Below are positions 9,833 to 20,703 of a DNA stretch of 64,000 nucleotides, piece by piece. The position numbers and the translations under genes are program-made. Source of the stretch: Halomonas sp. SpR1 (GTDB lineage: Bacteria; Pseudomonadota; Gammaproteobacteria; Pseudomonadales; Halomonadaceae); the NCBI RefSeq assembly GCF_031010175.1, contig NZ_JAUAMB010000010.1:86205-150204 (forward strand). The letters are read 5' to 3'. Below the pieces are notes generated by a model that saw nothing but the letters and a program-made list of their open reading frames with translations, searched no databases and was not told the origin of the DNA. Each line of letters starts with the position of its first letter. Within the stretch, counting starts at the first letter, position 1.

Positions 9833-11671
9833 ATGGAACTAAGAGAGTGGCTAATCATATTGGGGCTGGCGTTGGTATCGCTCATCGTTATTGACGGTGC
9901 GCGAAGGCTTCAACGTCAGCGACGTGTACCCCGTCTGGATCAGGCGGAGAAAGATCTTTCCGGCAGTTCGCTAGATGATCCCGAAGAGGCTGCTAAAGCC
10001 GCGGAGATCAATTGGGAACTTCCTAATGGCGGTGCTCGAGTTGTTAAACCCGCAGACTATAGTGGCTTAGGTAATAAACCAAAGTTAGAACGTCAAGAGC
10101 ATCCTGGGCCTTCCAGAGTGCTTGCCGAGTTTAGACGTTCAGCCTCTGCTAAAGCGGCCAAGCGCAAAGCAGATAAGGCAGAAAAACTAGATAAAGCAGC
10201 CTTAAGGGCGCAACCATCGACTGCCTTTAAAGCAGCGTCGGCTGTTACTACACCGGCGCCAGAGCATGATCGTCGCGAGCCAAGTATCTCAATGGCTGAC
10301 TCTTCGCCAACTGATATGCCGTCGGCCAAAGCGGCTGCTGCCCAGCAGCCGGAGCAACGCACCGAGCAGCAACCTGCGTACGCTGCGTCGTCGCCCAGTG
10401 CGCCGATGGCTAAAACTGATGTTGCTGAAACCGCTGAAACCGATGCTGCTGAAACGAGTGTGGCTAAAACTAATCTTGAAGCGACTCAGCCAGCCGCTTC
10501 TGACGCTATCTCGATGTCCGCTAGCGAAGCAGATACTGAAATGGCGGCACCGCTTCGCTCAGAGCCAGAACATGAACCAGAGTCTGAGCAAAAGTATCAG
10601 CAAGAGCCGGTACTGCGAGCAGAGCCAGAAGACGCCGTATTTGCTAAACACGCCAATGAGCACTCGCCTAAACGGCGTCAGTTGCGCTCTGACACAGTGG
10701 GCGAATACGACGAGTTAGACGATGATGAAGTTGATGAGTATCGCCTAGTCGACTTTGAAGGTATGGGACGGTCACTGAAGCGTCGCTTGATTGCGCGGCG
10801 TAAAGAGAAGCAGCGTAAGAAAGCCGAGAAAGTGGAACGTGATAAAGCCTTGGCCCAGCAGAAGGCCGAGCGCAAAGCGCTGGAAGCAGAGCAAAAGCGT
10901 GAAGCCAAAGAAGCCGCCGACGCAGAGCGTGCTCGCCTCGCTCAAGAGCAGGCGCGAGCTCGTGAAGAAGCAGCAGCTAGTGCGGCGGCGGCAGCAGATA
11001 GGCTCGCCGCTCAGCAACGTGCCGCAGACGAAGAGGCGCGTCGCCACGAAACCAGTGAATATTCCCAGGAAGTTGGTTTTGAAGAAAGCGTCGAAGCTCA
11101 CGCTTATGACAGCCAGGCTGCCGACGAGCGTGAGGTGAATGAGAGAGTTCGCGTACACCCAACGTTAGAAAAAGCGTTACGCCACGATGTGAGCGGTGAA
11201 CACGCCAAGGAAACGCTCTCCAATGCTGAAGAAGTCGTGGTGATTAGCGTTCTCTCCAGAGACCCGGAAGGTTTCGACGGTACCAAGCTGCTGGAACTGA
11301 TGATGGTCTGCGGGTTGCGCTACAGTAGTGCAATGGGTGTTTTCCACCGCTTTGAAACCGAGAGTGACGATAGCGAACTGCAGTTCTCGATGGTCAACGT
11401 GGTTAAGCCGGGTACTTTCCCCATCGAAAAGATGGGGGAGTTTATGACCCCCGGTATCACACTGCTGATGCCGTTGCCTGGCGCCATTGATAGCGCTGCT
11501 GCCTTTGAGGCGATGGTAGAGACCGCCATGGTCGTGGTACGCCATATGGGCGGTGAGCTGAAAGACGAAAACCGCAGTGTAATGACCGCGCAAACAATCG
11601 AATTCGCCCGCCAGCGGGTGCGTGAATTTGAGCGTCGCCATCGCCTGCACCGTCAGATGCAGGCACGCTAA
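9833..11671 (+). CDS. zipA: Cell division protein ZipA with an unusually long linker
   Basis: Inner-membrane division protein that tethers FtsZ to the membrane. An N-terminal helix (about residues 7-22, LIILGLALVSLIVI) is followed by a basic stretch, a very long charged and Ala/Glu/Gln-rich linker with a KAERKALEAEQ-type coiled coil (about 320-410), and the C-terminal FtsZ-binding domain (about 470-605: VVVISVLSRD, then FSMVNVVKPGTFP and GITLLMPLPG). At 612 aa it is nearly twice the 328 aa of E. coli ZipA, all the excess being linker. A hairpin terminator follows. Confidence 0.93.
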   Translation: MELREWLIILGLALVSLIVIDGARRLQRQRRVPRLDQAEKDLSGSSLDDPEEAAKAAEINWELPNGGARVVKPADYSGLGNKPKLERQEHPGPSRVLAEFRRSASAKAAKRKADKAEKLDKAALRAQPSTAFKAASAVTTPAPEHDRREPSISMADSSPTDMPSAKAAAAQQPEQRTEQQPAYAASSPSAPMAKTDVAETAETDAAETSVAKTNLEATQPAASDAISMSASEADTEMAAPLRSEPEHEPESEQKYQQEPVLRAEPEDAVFAKHANEHSPKRRQLRSDTVGEYDELDDDEVDEYRLVDFEGMGRSLKRRLIARRKEKQRKKAEKVERDKALAQQKAERKALEAEQKREAKEAADAERARLAQEQARAREEAAASAAAAADRLAAQQRAADEEARRHETSEYSQEVGFEESVEAHAYDSQAADEREVNERVRVHPTLEKALRHDVSGEHAKETLSNAEEVVVISVLSRDPEGFDGTKLLELMMVCGLRYSSAMGVFHRFETESDDSELQFSMVNVVKPGTFPIEKMGEFMTPGITLLMPLPGAIDSAAAFEAMVETAMVVVRHMGGELKDENRSVMTAQTIEFARQRVREFERRHRLHRQMQAR

Positions 11672-11723
11672 ACGTCACCCACTAAACGTCGTCTGCTAAA
11701 TACTTAGAAACACTTGTAGCGTA

Positions 11724-13871
<2,148 letters not shown>

Positions 13872-13872
<1 letters not shown>

Positions 13873-14147
13873 TGAGCCGTTTTATTGAAGTACCCGCCAG
13901 AATGCTGCCGCCGGATACCCTCAACGCCCTGCTAGAGGCGTTTGTGACCCGCCAGGGCTACGACACTACCGATACCACCGGCGAGGGCATGCACGGCTGG
14001 GTAGCCGAGCTGAAACAGCAGCTAGAGCGCAATGAGCTGATCATCGCCCATGACCTTGAGCTGGAAATGACCGAAGTGATGACTCTGGCGCGGTGGCGTT
14101 CGTTTGGCCGCGATATCGCCGACGATGAAGAGGAGGGTGATATTTAA
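13872..14147 (+). CDS. YheU/UPF0270 family protein
   Basis: Small protein of 91 residues resembling the uncharacterised YheU family: IEVPARMLPPDTLNALLEAF near the start and a basic, leucine-containing helix (VAELKQQLERNELIIAHD), followed by an acidic tail longer than in E. coli. The ATG at 13872 overlaps the ligA stop as TAATG, so translation is coupled to ligA. No function is established for the family. Confidence 0.8.
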
Positions 14148-14172
14148 TTTGGCTTGGCTTGCGGCCTAAATA

Positions 14173-14197
14173 GTCGCGAGCTAAAGCTACCTCCCAC
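14173..14197. repeat. REP-like intergenic repeat, copy 1
   Basis: A 25-base sequence in the yheU-mnmC gap is repeated exactly at 18538-18562 after yciO. It contains AGCT-AA-AGCT. A diverged version with GAGGT/ACCTC ends occurs near 18611-18635. Short palindrome-like repeats between genes are typical of REP families in related bacteria. Confidence 0.6.
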
Positions 14198-14221
14198 AGG
14201 GGCCGTTATCAGACTCTCTTT

Positions 14222-16231
14222 TTAAGCGTTCTCGCCACGAATAATCGCGCTGATAATCCGCCGCCCTGGGTGCAAGTGATCCACCAGCGGCGCTTCCAGG
14301 GGCATCGGTTCGTCACACATTCGTGAGGCAATGACCTCGGCGCATAGCGGCGCGCTGGCTAATCCCCGCGAGCCGTGAGCCGTGGATATCCACAGGCCGG
14401 GGTAGTGCTCACCCGGCGTATCCGCCACTCGGGTGGCATCCTTACTCAGCAGCGAGTAATCCGCTTGCCACGCGGCTGTCACCGGCACCGGCCCTGCGTA
14501 AGGGGTTTTGTCGGGGCTTGCTGCCCGTACCGCTGCGCGGCCCTGAAGGTGTTCCGGCGTCAGCTCGATGCCTGCCTGAGCCAACTCCTCTACCAAGGCG
14601 GGCAGCGTCTGGCGCAGCTCATCGATATTGCGCTGATGGTCGTCAATCGTCACATCGGTGGTTGCGTTATTGGGCACAAAGCTGGCGCCAAAGGTCAGCA
14701 CGCCCTCCAAAGCAGGCGCCACATAGCCCCCGGCGCACACCACTCGCGTAGGGCCTGCTACTTCTTTGGGTAGCTGCAATTCACTAATCTGACCGCGCAC
14801 CGACTGCAGCGGCAGCTCCGCCGTTTGCGCAAACCGGTTGGCCAAATGGGCGCTGGCAATCACCACCTGATCCGCCTCAAGCGTGCTGCCATCGGCCAAG
14901 TTGAGCTGCCAGCCATCCGCTAGTTGGGTCAGGGAGCTAACCTCGCCTTGCTGTAAGGCAACACCTGGGTGGCTAAGCAAGTGCTCACACAGCGCCTTAG
15001 GCCTTACCCAGCCCGCCTGTGGATAATAGAGCCCGTGGGAAGCGTTAATGCTGATCTCTGCCGTCTCAGTTAACGCCGGGTTCTCCATTGAGGTGACGAC
15101 CTCGCAAGGCAGCGGGTGCTGTTCCATAAAGCGCTGCTGGCGGCGGGCTTCTTTATCGCTGCTCGCCAACTGCACCACGCCGCAGGGCTGCCATAAGACT
15201 TGCTTAGCGTGGTGCTTTGCCAGCCAGCGCTGGCTATACAGCAACCCAGCGAGATAAACCCGGCTTTGGTGGTTGGTCTCAGCAGCCAGCTTTACATACA
15301 GCGCGCCCTGGCGATTACCCGATCCGCCCGCGCCGGGGGCTTCTCGCTCTACCACGGTTACTTTAACCCCCCGCCGCGCCAGCGCCGCCGCCACGCTGCT
15401 TCCCGCCAGCCCGGCGCCGACGACTACAACGTGCTTGACTGAAGCCAAAGAGGGTGGCGTAAACCACGGTGTTGCCTGGCGGCGCTGATCCGCTGGCGGC
15501 GTCTCGATGCTGCCTGCCAGCATCTCCCGCTTGCGGCCATAGCCCGGTACTTTCTTCCAGTTAAAGCCTGCCGCTTTGAGGCCGCGTTTAACGATGCCTG
15601 CGCAGGTAAAGGTGGCGAACGTCGCGCCGGGGCGTGAACGGGCGGCCATGGCGTTAAATAGTTCCGGCTGCCACATATCGGGGTTTTTAGAGGGCGCAAA
15701 GCCGTCTAAAAACCAGGCGTCGACCTGACCGTCTAACTGTTCCAGACGCTCAGTGGTGTCGCCGAAATGTAGATCCAGGGTGATGCGCTCGGTTAAGTGC
15801 AGGCGGTGAATACCGCTAACGGCGGCAGGCCACTGGGCACAGAGTGCCTGTGAATAACTGGCGAGAGAGGGCCAGCTCGCGAGCGCTTGTTCAAGCGCCT
15901 CACGCTCAAGGGGGAACTTCTCTGTGGATAACAGATGGAGGCGTGCATTGGGTGGGGCATGCTGTTCAAAACAGGCCCAGGCGCAGAGCATATTGAGCCC
16001 GGTGCCAAAGCCGGTTTCACCAATCACAAAGGGCCGCGAGGCCTCCCAGGCGGCGAAGCGCTCGGGAAGGTGGTTGGCACCCAGAAACACATGCTCGGTC
16101 TCTGCGCGCCCATCGCCACGGGTGAAATAGATGTCATCAAAGGCGGTTGCGTGGGGGGCGCCCTCGTTCCAGGTAAGCGCAGGCGTCGTTAATGCCGCCA
16201 GCGGAGGCAAAGCGTTTGAACGTTGGGTCAC
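14222..16231 (-). CDS. mnmC: Bifunctional tRNA mnm5s2U biosynthesis protein MnmC
   Basis: Makes 5-methylaminomethyl-2-thiouridine at the wobble position of certain tRNAs. The N-terminal half is an SAM-dependent methyltransferase (GETGFGTGLNMLCAW, about residues 72-86; DAWFLDGFAPSKNPDMW). The C-terminal half is an FAD-dependent demodification oxidase (Rossmann motif VVGAGLAGSSVAAALARRG). The length of 669 aa matches E. coli MnmC. The start used is a GTG, since no ATG lies near the expected N-terminus. It is transcribed toward ligA-yheU. Confidence 0.95.
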   Translation of the reverse strand: MTQRSNALPPLAALTTPALTWNEGAPHATAFDDIYFTRGDGRAETEHVFLGANHLPERFAAWEASRPFVIGETGFGTGLNMLCAWACFEQHAPPNARLHLLSTEKFPLEREALEQALASWPSLASYSQALCAQWPAAVSGIHRLHLTERITLDLHFGDTTERLEQLDGQVDAWFLDGFAPSKNPDMWQPELFNAMAARSRPGATFATFTCAGIVKRGLKAAGFNWKKVPGYGRKREMLAGSIETPPADQRRQATPWFTPPSLASVKHVVVVGAGLAGSSVAAALARRGVKVTVVEREAPGAGGSGNRQGALYVKLAAETNHQSRVYLAGLLYSQRWLAKHHAKQVLWQPCGVVQLASSDKEARRQQRFMEQHPLPCEVVTSMENPALTETAEISINASHGLYYPQAGWVRPKALCEHLLSHPGVALQQGEVSSLTQLADGWQLNLADGSTLEADQVVIASAHLANRFAQTAELPLQSVRGQISELQLPKEVAGPTRVVCAGGYVAPALEGVLTFGASFVPNNATTDVTIDDHQRNIDELRQTLPALVEELAQAGIELTPEHLQGRAAVRAASPDKTPYAGPVPVTAAWQADYSLLSKDATRVADTPGEHYPGLWISTAHGSRGLASAPLCAEVIASRMCDEPMPLEAPLVDHLHPGRRIISAIIRGENA

Positions 16232-17076
16232 GCGGTTATCCGTATTGATGATTAGGTGGTTAAAAAATGATCAATTTGTCAGCGCTGGCGTAATCTCTGG
16301 CTTAGCGAAAAGCGTCCGCCGGGTTTGCACAGAGTTTTCCACAGGCTCTGTGAAAAAGCCGACGAACCCTCCACACTCGCCTACAAGGGTCAAGGCAAAA
16401 CTTTCTTGAACGGCTTAACAATTACCTTGGCATACACCCCTGCAATCATGTAAGGGTCGGCATCGGCCCACGCCTTGGCATCTTCCAGACTGTCGAACTC
16501 CGCCACTACCAAGCTGCCGGAAAAGCCTGCATCGCCGGGGTTTTCAGCGTCGATGGCAGGGTGAGGGCCAGCCAGTACCACGCGGCCTTCATCGCGCAAC
16601 GCTTCCAGGCGCGCCAAATGGTCGGGCCGAGCAGACAAGCGACGCTCTAAGCTATTGGGCACATCTTCACTCATAATGGCATATAGCATTTGGGGTTAAC
16701 TCCTTGATTAAACGAGGATGCAAAGTGGCCGTTAATTGACCGCACTGGTATAAGCGCGCACCATATCTTACCCATTGCGAATACTTTATTCACAGCTGAA
16801 AAGCGCATTCTGACAAACTGCCCACACGGCGTCATGCTTATGCCTCGACTTCCCTATACTTTTGATGCCGATCAGCGCTACCCAGTTGATTTGCACATGC
16901 ACTCCACCGCTTCCGATGGCGCACTATCGCCCACCGAGCTGGTGACACTGTGCTTTGAGCGTGGGCTGACGCACATGTCGCTCACCGACCACGATACCAT
17001 GGACGGCATTGAAGAAGCGGGCCGTGCGGCGGAGCAATCTGGGTTGTGTCTTATTCCCGGCTGCGAGTTATCCACA
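15923..17076. promoter_or_regulatory. Scattered DnaA-box matches
   Basis: Four 9-mers fit the DnaA consensus TTWTNCACA in 1.15 kb: 15923-15931 (reverse, perfect), 16335-16343, 16786-16794 and 17068-17076 (perfect). Two lie inside genes (mnmC, rnm) and two in intergenic DNA. There is no AT-rich unwinding element and no origin-type gene, so this is not proposed as an origin. Confidence 0.3.
16390..16689 (-). CDS. YciI family protein
   Basis: Small cytoplasmic protein (99 aa) of the YciI family, a ferredoxin-like fold related to muconolactone isomerase-type enzymes. It begins [28 protein letters not shown]; the conserved residues DHLARL and AGPHPA and the [16 protein letters not shown] segment are typical. 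AGGAG just upstream supports the start at 16689. In E. coli yciI lies near yciO, and here it also sits beside rnm and yciO. No reaction is firmly known. Confidence 0.88.
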   Translation of the reverse strand: MLYAIMSEDVPNSLERRLSARPDHLARLEALRDEGRVVLAGPHPAIDAENPGDAGFSGSLVVAEFDSLEDAKAWADADPYMIAGVYAKVIVKPFKKVLP

Positions 17077-17763
17077 CGCTGGCAAGGGGTCAATATTCAT
17101 GTAGTGGCGCTGTTGCCCGGCGGCTTGCAGGGGCCAATGGTGGAAGGCCTGATTCAGCAGCGTGAAGCGCGCATTCAGCGTGCTGAAGTCATCGCCGAAA
17201 GGCTGGAAAAAGTCGGTTTATCCAACGCCCTGGAAAAAGCGCGCCTGCACGCAGGCAGCGACCGCCCCCTGGGCCGACCGGACTTTGCCCGCGCGCTGGT
17301 GGAGGAAGGCGTGGTGCCCGACTGGGCCAGTGCCTTCAAGCGTTATTTGGGCAGCGGCAAAAAGGGCGATGTTAAAGCCCACTGGCCGGAAATCAGCGAA
17401 GCGGTAGGTTGGATTGTCGACTCCGGCGGTGTGGCCGTAATTGCCCATCCACTGCGCCACGGCTTAACCCGGCGCAAGCGTGGCCTATTAATGGATACTT
17501 TCCAGGCCGCGGGCGGACAGGCGGTGGAGCTGGTCAGCGGCCAGCAGAATCCGGATAGCACCCGTGATCTGGCGCGTCAGCTAGTGGAGCGCGAACTGTA
17601 TGCTTCCATGGGCAGTGATTTTCACTTTCCCGGCAGCCACTCGGCCCCCGGCAGTATGAGCCTGGTGCCGCGCACGGCGGCACCCCCCATATGGCAGCAC
17701 CCACGTCTGGTGCACCTGCGCGATGCGCCTGCTGGAATGCTGGCGGCAGGGGAACCCGCTTAG
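16834..17763 (+). CDS. rnm: PHP-domain phosphatase/5'-3' exonuclease RNase AM (YciV)
   Basis: PHP-superfamily metal hydrolase. The E. coli homologue (YciV/TrpH) hydrolyses 3',5'-nucleotide bisphosphates and trims RNA 5' ends. Metal-binding motifs are visible: DLHMHSTASDG near residues 20-30, LTDHDT, PGCELST, VAVIAHPLR and the terminal GSDFHFPG. The 309-aa length is typical. The next gene is yciO, the same order as in E. coli. The start could also be the ATG at 16840; no strong ribosome-binding site decides. Confidence 0.9.
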   Translation: MLMPRLPYTFDADQRYPVDLHMHSTASDGALSPTELVTLCFERGLTHMSLTDHDTMDGIEEAGRAAEQSGLCLIPGCELSTRWQGVNIHVVALLPGGLQGPMVEGLIQQREARIQRAEVIAERLEKVGLSNALEKARLHAGSDRPLGRPDFARALVEEGVVPDWASAFKRYLGSGKKGDVKAHWPEISEAVGWIVDSGGVAVIAHPLRHGLTRRKRGLLMDTFQAAGGQAVELVSGQQNPDSTRDLARQLVERELYASMGSDFHFPGSHSAPGSMSLVPRTAAPPIWQHPRLVHLRDAPAGMLAAGEPA

Positions 17764-17796
17764 CGTTTACGCTATGTTTTAGAAGTGCAGTGATAA

Positions 17797-17845
17797 GAGT
17801 ACGGTTATACGAATACGTTTATATGAGTACAGTTGTACGAATGCG
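17797..17845. repeat. Pair of 21-bp imperfect direct repeats upstream of yciO
   Basis: Units 17797-17817 and 17825-17845 agree at 18 of 21 positions, with a 28-bp period, and the three differences are all transitions. Each holds a small dyad (GTAC...GTAC in the second). They lie between rnm and the yciO ribosome-binding site and may be a protein-binding site or a chance duplication. Confidence 0.5.
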
Positions 17846-17877
17846 GTACAAGAAGAGCCTACGGATAGGAGCTACCA

Positions 17878-18501
17878 ATGAGCCAATACTTTCAGATTCA
17901 CCCGGAAAACCCTCAAAAACGCCTGATTGATCAAGCGATTGCCATCATTCGTAAAGGCGGTGTGGTGGCTTACCCGACTGATTCGGGCTATGCGCTCGGC
18001 TGCCACCTGGGCGAGAAGAAAGCCATCGAGAAGATCAAATGGCTGCGTTCACTGGACGATAAACACAACTTCACCCTGGTGTGTTCCGACCTCTCGGAAA
18101 TTGGCACCTACGCCAAGGTGGATAACGACGTGTTCCGGCTGCTGAAGGCCCACACGCCAGGGCCTTACACCTATATTCTGGATGCCACTTCCGAAGTGCC
18201 GCGCCTGCTGCTGCACCCCAAGCGCCGCTCCATTGGTGTACGCGTGCCGGATCACCGCATTACCCACGCGCTGCTGGCCGCATTAGGCGAGCCGCTGATG
18301 AGCGTCACGCTGATCCCGGTGGGCGATGACCTGCCCATGAACGACCCGGAAGAGATTCGCGAACGCTTTGGCGCCCACCTGGATGCCATTATCGACGGCG
18401 GCGCCTGCCATTTAGACCCCACCAGCGTTATTGACCTGCGTGAACTGCCGCCGAAAATTATCCGCGAAGGGCGCGGTGATATTACGCCTTTTCAGGCTTA
18501 G
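17878..18501 (+). CDS. yciO: YciO (Sua5/YrdC family)
   Basis: Member of the Sua5/YciO/YrdC family, which binds double-stranded RNA and is related to the L-threonylcarbamoyladenylate synthases of t6A tRNA modification. The protein has 207 residues with GGVVAYPTDSGYALGC (about 24-39), the KxR-type region IKWLRSLDDKHNFTLV, and HPKRRSIGVRVPDH. An AGGAGCT site lies just upstream of the ATG. It follows rnm in the same direction, as in E. coli. Whether YciO itself makes t6A precursor is unsettled. Confidence 0.92.
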   Translation: MSQYFQIHPENPQKRLIDQAIAIIRKGGVVAYPTDSGYALGCHLGEKKAIEKIKWLRSLDDKHNFTLVCSDLSEIGTYAKVDNDVFRLLKAHTPGPYTYILDATSEVPRLLLHPKRRSIGVRVPDHRITHALLAALGEPLMSVTLIPVGDDLPMNDPEEIRERFGAHLDAIIDGGACHLDPTSVIDLRELPPKIIREGRGDITPFQA

Positions 18502-18511
18502 TTTTAGCTGG

Positions 18512-18532
18512 AGGCTGCCTTGCTGGCAGCCT
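18512..18532 (+). terminator. Hairpin after yciO
   Basis: Perfect 8-bp GC-rich stem AGGCTGCC/GGCAGCCT with a 5-base loop, ten bases after the yciO stop. It lacks a following T tract, so it may protect the transcript end rather than terminate on its own. Confidence 0.5.
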
Positions 18533-18537
18533 AATCG

Positions 18538-18562
18538 GTCGCGAGCTAAAGCTACCTCCCAC
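18538..18562. repeat. REP-like intergenic repeat, copy 2
   Basis: Exact 25-base copy of the sequence at 14173-14197, immediately after the yciO hairpin. A degenerate relative follows at about 18611-18635. Confidence 0.6.
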
Positions 18563-18664
18563 TGGAGCCAAGATCCGGCCGGGAGGTGTCACTTCAAGCG
18601 AGCAGCCGGAGAGGTGCGTGCTGAAGCTACCTCTTTCTGACGGCATGGTTAGGCTATTGGTTTT

Positions 18665-19597
18665 TTAGCTATCCTGGGGCGCGTTTTTGTCTGCGTCTCC
18701 CTCGTCGCTATTTTTTTGAGCTTCATCTTTTTTGTCGTCGTCTTTCTTGCGTGGGTCTTCGCTGTCTTCGTCGAGCCAGGTGCCGCAGCGCAGGCAGTAA
18801 CGGGCGCGTTTTTCATGGCGTTCATGCCCGCAGCCGGGGCAGACTTCGTCTGAGTAGCGATCCTCGCGTATGGAACGGATCACCTGGGCGGAGAATACCC
18901 CGGTGGGCACCGCGATAATCGAGTAGCCCAGCAGCATCAGCACCATGGTGATCGCCTTACCCAGGGCGGTAGCGGGAACAATGTCGCCGTAGCCGACCGT
19001 GGTCATGCTCACAATGGCCCAGTACATCGACATGGGAATACTGGTGAAGCCTGCTTCGGGGGATTCGATGGTGTACATCAAGGCGGCAAACAGCGTCACC
19101 ACCATAAAAATAGAGCAGAAAAACAGCAGTATTTGACGCAGGCTGCGTTTGAGGGCGTCTAATAGCAAGCGTGCCTCACCAACAAACTCCATCAGGCGCA
19201 AAATGCGGAAAATACGCAGTACCCGGAGTATGCGAACAATCACTAACCCATGGGCGCCCGGCACCAGAAGCACCAGCCAAGTGGGTAGAATAGCGATTAA
19301 ATCGACGATGCCATAAAAGCTTTTTAGATAGAGTAACGGGCGTTCCAGGCAGTAGATGCGCACAACCAGCTCGATACTGAACAGCACTGTAAAGAGCCAC
19401 TCAATGTAGAAAAACAGCTCCCCGTAGCGCTCGGCATAGCTCTCAATGCTGCCCAATAGAATGACGCCCACGCTTAACAAAATCGCCCCGATCAGGGCGA
19501 TATCAAACGCCTTAGCGCCCGGTGTGTCAGACTCGAAAATGATATGAAACAGCCGCGCGCGCAGGCCTTCTCCGCCAGGGGTTAAGTGTAAATTCAT
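18665..19597 (-). CDS. Voltage-gated potassium channel with C-terminal zinc ribbon
   Basis: Six-helix Kv-type K+ channel in the inner membrane, 310 aa. S1-S3 lie at about residues 31-115. S4 shows arginines at every third position (122, 125, 128, 131, 134). The pore helix is followed by the selectivity filter TTVGYGD (199-205), then S6. The C-terminus carries a four-cysteine zinc ribbon (Cys253, 256, 268, 271) and a very acidic/lysine-rich tail of about 35 residues, which is less usual for this family. It probably controls membrane potential or K+ flux; no regulator is evident nearby. Confidence 0.9.
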   Translation of the reverse strand: MNLHLTPGGEGLRARLFHIIFESDTPGAKAFDIALIGAILLSVGVILLGSIESYAERYGELFFYIEWLFTVLFSIELVVRIYCLERPLLYLKSFYGIVDLIAILPTWLVLLVPGAHGLVIVRILRVLRIFRILRLMEFVGEARLLLDALKRSLRQILLFFCSIFMVVTLFAALMYTIESPEAGFTSIPMSMYWAIVSMTTVGYGDIVPATALGKAITMVLMLLGYSIIAVPTGVFSAQVIRSIREDRYSDEVCPGCGHERHEKRARYCLRCGTWLDEDSEDPRKKDDDKKDEAQKNSDEGDADKNAPQDS

Positions 19598-19666
19598 TGC
19601 ATCATCCTGAAGTGAGCCTGAGTGCTATCCTGAAGTCAGTGTTTAATAAAGGAGCTTAACTATCCG

Positions 19667-20566
19667 TTAGCGTAGCGCGGTTTGGAGCGCCAAGCGATGG
19701 GCGAGTGCTAACGCCGCTTTACCGTAGGCCGTACTGGGCTGGCCGTGCGCATCGATCCCGCTGGAAAGTGCCTGGGCATAACCGCGCGCAGTGTCATTCA
19801 GTTCGGGGTGGTTGGCGAGGATGCTCAGCGCCTGCTGGGCATCGCCAAGAAAGCTGGCTTGCTGGCTGTCATGGTAGGCGTCCAGCGCCAGCGTGGCACG
19901 GTGCAGCCACTCCGCCGGGGAGTGCGCTTCGGGTAGCGGCCAGTGTTGAGCGCTAAGGGCATTGCCACGGGATGCCTTGCTGCTGTCCGAAGGCCGCAGC
20001 GGCACCTGCTCAGCAAGCGTTAAGGCCAACGCCCACAGTGCTTCCGGCTCGCCGCCTTTTAATTCCAGCTCTGCTTCGCGAATTGGCGTGCGGTAGCCAC
20101 CGCTAATAATTTCGCCTTCATCCAACACCAGCTCGATATGGCTCTCCTGGCCTGGTGTCCTCTCTTTTAGCTGCCAGCTACGGCGGGTGAAATCGGTGCT
20201 AAGTTGGGGTGCCAGGGCATCCAGCACACCGCTAAGCTCACCTTGAAAAGGGGGGAGTTTGGCAATTGAAGCGAGATCCAATTGAGGGCCAGTCACCTGC
20301 CACTCCCACTCTTCGCGTTGCGAGAGCCCACCGCCACCCTGCCCAGCAGTTTTCACCGTTTGCAGCACCTGGCCGTCTACCTGACGCAGGCGCAGCGCAA
20401 TGCGTGCCTTGGCCAAATCGCCCTGGGGGGTATCAAAGTAGGTGTTGGTCAGCGATTGCTTACGTGCTGGGTGAGAAGCGAGATGGGGGTGCTGAGCAAG
20501 CGCCGCAGGCCCTGCAGGGGCAAGGGCTAATTTCAGCTCCACTTCCATGGGATTTAGACTTTTCAT
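19667..20566 (-). CDS. CYTH-domain protein (YgiF-like inorganic triphosphatase)
   Basis: The N-terminal CYTH fold has the signature EVELKLAL (residues 5-12), YFDTPQGDL, ARIALRLRQ and the acidic/basic strand residues ELVLDEGEI and EAELELKGG, as in metal-dependent triphosphatases that hydrolyse inorganic triphosphate. After about residue 200 a helical region resembles a shortened CHAD domain; E. coli YgiF is 433 aa and this protein 299. GAGGTGG upstream supports the ATG at 20566. The gene is divergent from the DUF47-Pit pair, and CYTH/CHAD proteins are commonly linked with polyphosphate, so a role in phosphate metabolism is plausible. Confidence 0.8.
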   Translation of the reverse strand: MKSLNPMEVELKLALAPAGPAALAQHPHLASHPARKQSLTNTYFDTPQGDLAKARIALRLRQVDGQVLQTVKTAGQGGGGLSQREEWEWQVTGPQLDLASIAKLPPFQGELSGVLDALAPQLSTDFTRRSWQLKERTPGQESHIELVLDEGEIISGGYRTPIREAELELKGGEPEALWALALTLAEQVPLRPSDSSKASRGNALSAQHWPLPEAHSPAEWLHRATLALDAYHDSQQASFLGDAQQALSILANHPELNDTARGYAQALSSGIDAHGQPSTAYGKAALALAHRLALQTALR

Positions 20567-20703
20567 GACGCTAGCCACCTCGTTATCGTGACATTTAAAT
20601 GAATATTTGATTACATTTATGAACTTTTCATGACGGCGGCGGGCGCACTCTTTATACTGGCGCCGCCATTTCCCGGCTCCCCGAAAATAGGCTAAAAGGC
20701 ATT

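Noticed and set aside
9615..9842. 75-codon frame before zipA
   Set aside because: No ribosome-binding site, atypical composition, and it runs into the zipA start.
16328..16352. Inverted repeat CACAGAG/CTCTGTG as terminator of mnmC or yciI
   Set aside because: No T tract on the relevant strand, and it lies upstream of mnmC rather than at its end.
20581..20660. Possible Pho box before the DUF47-Pit operon
   Set aside because: The AT-rich stretch lacks two clear CTGTCAT-type repeats at 11-base spacing.
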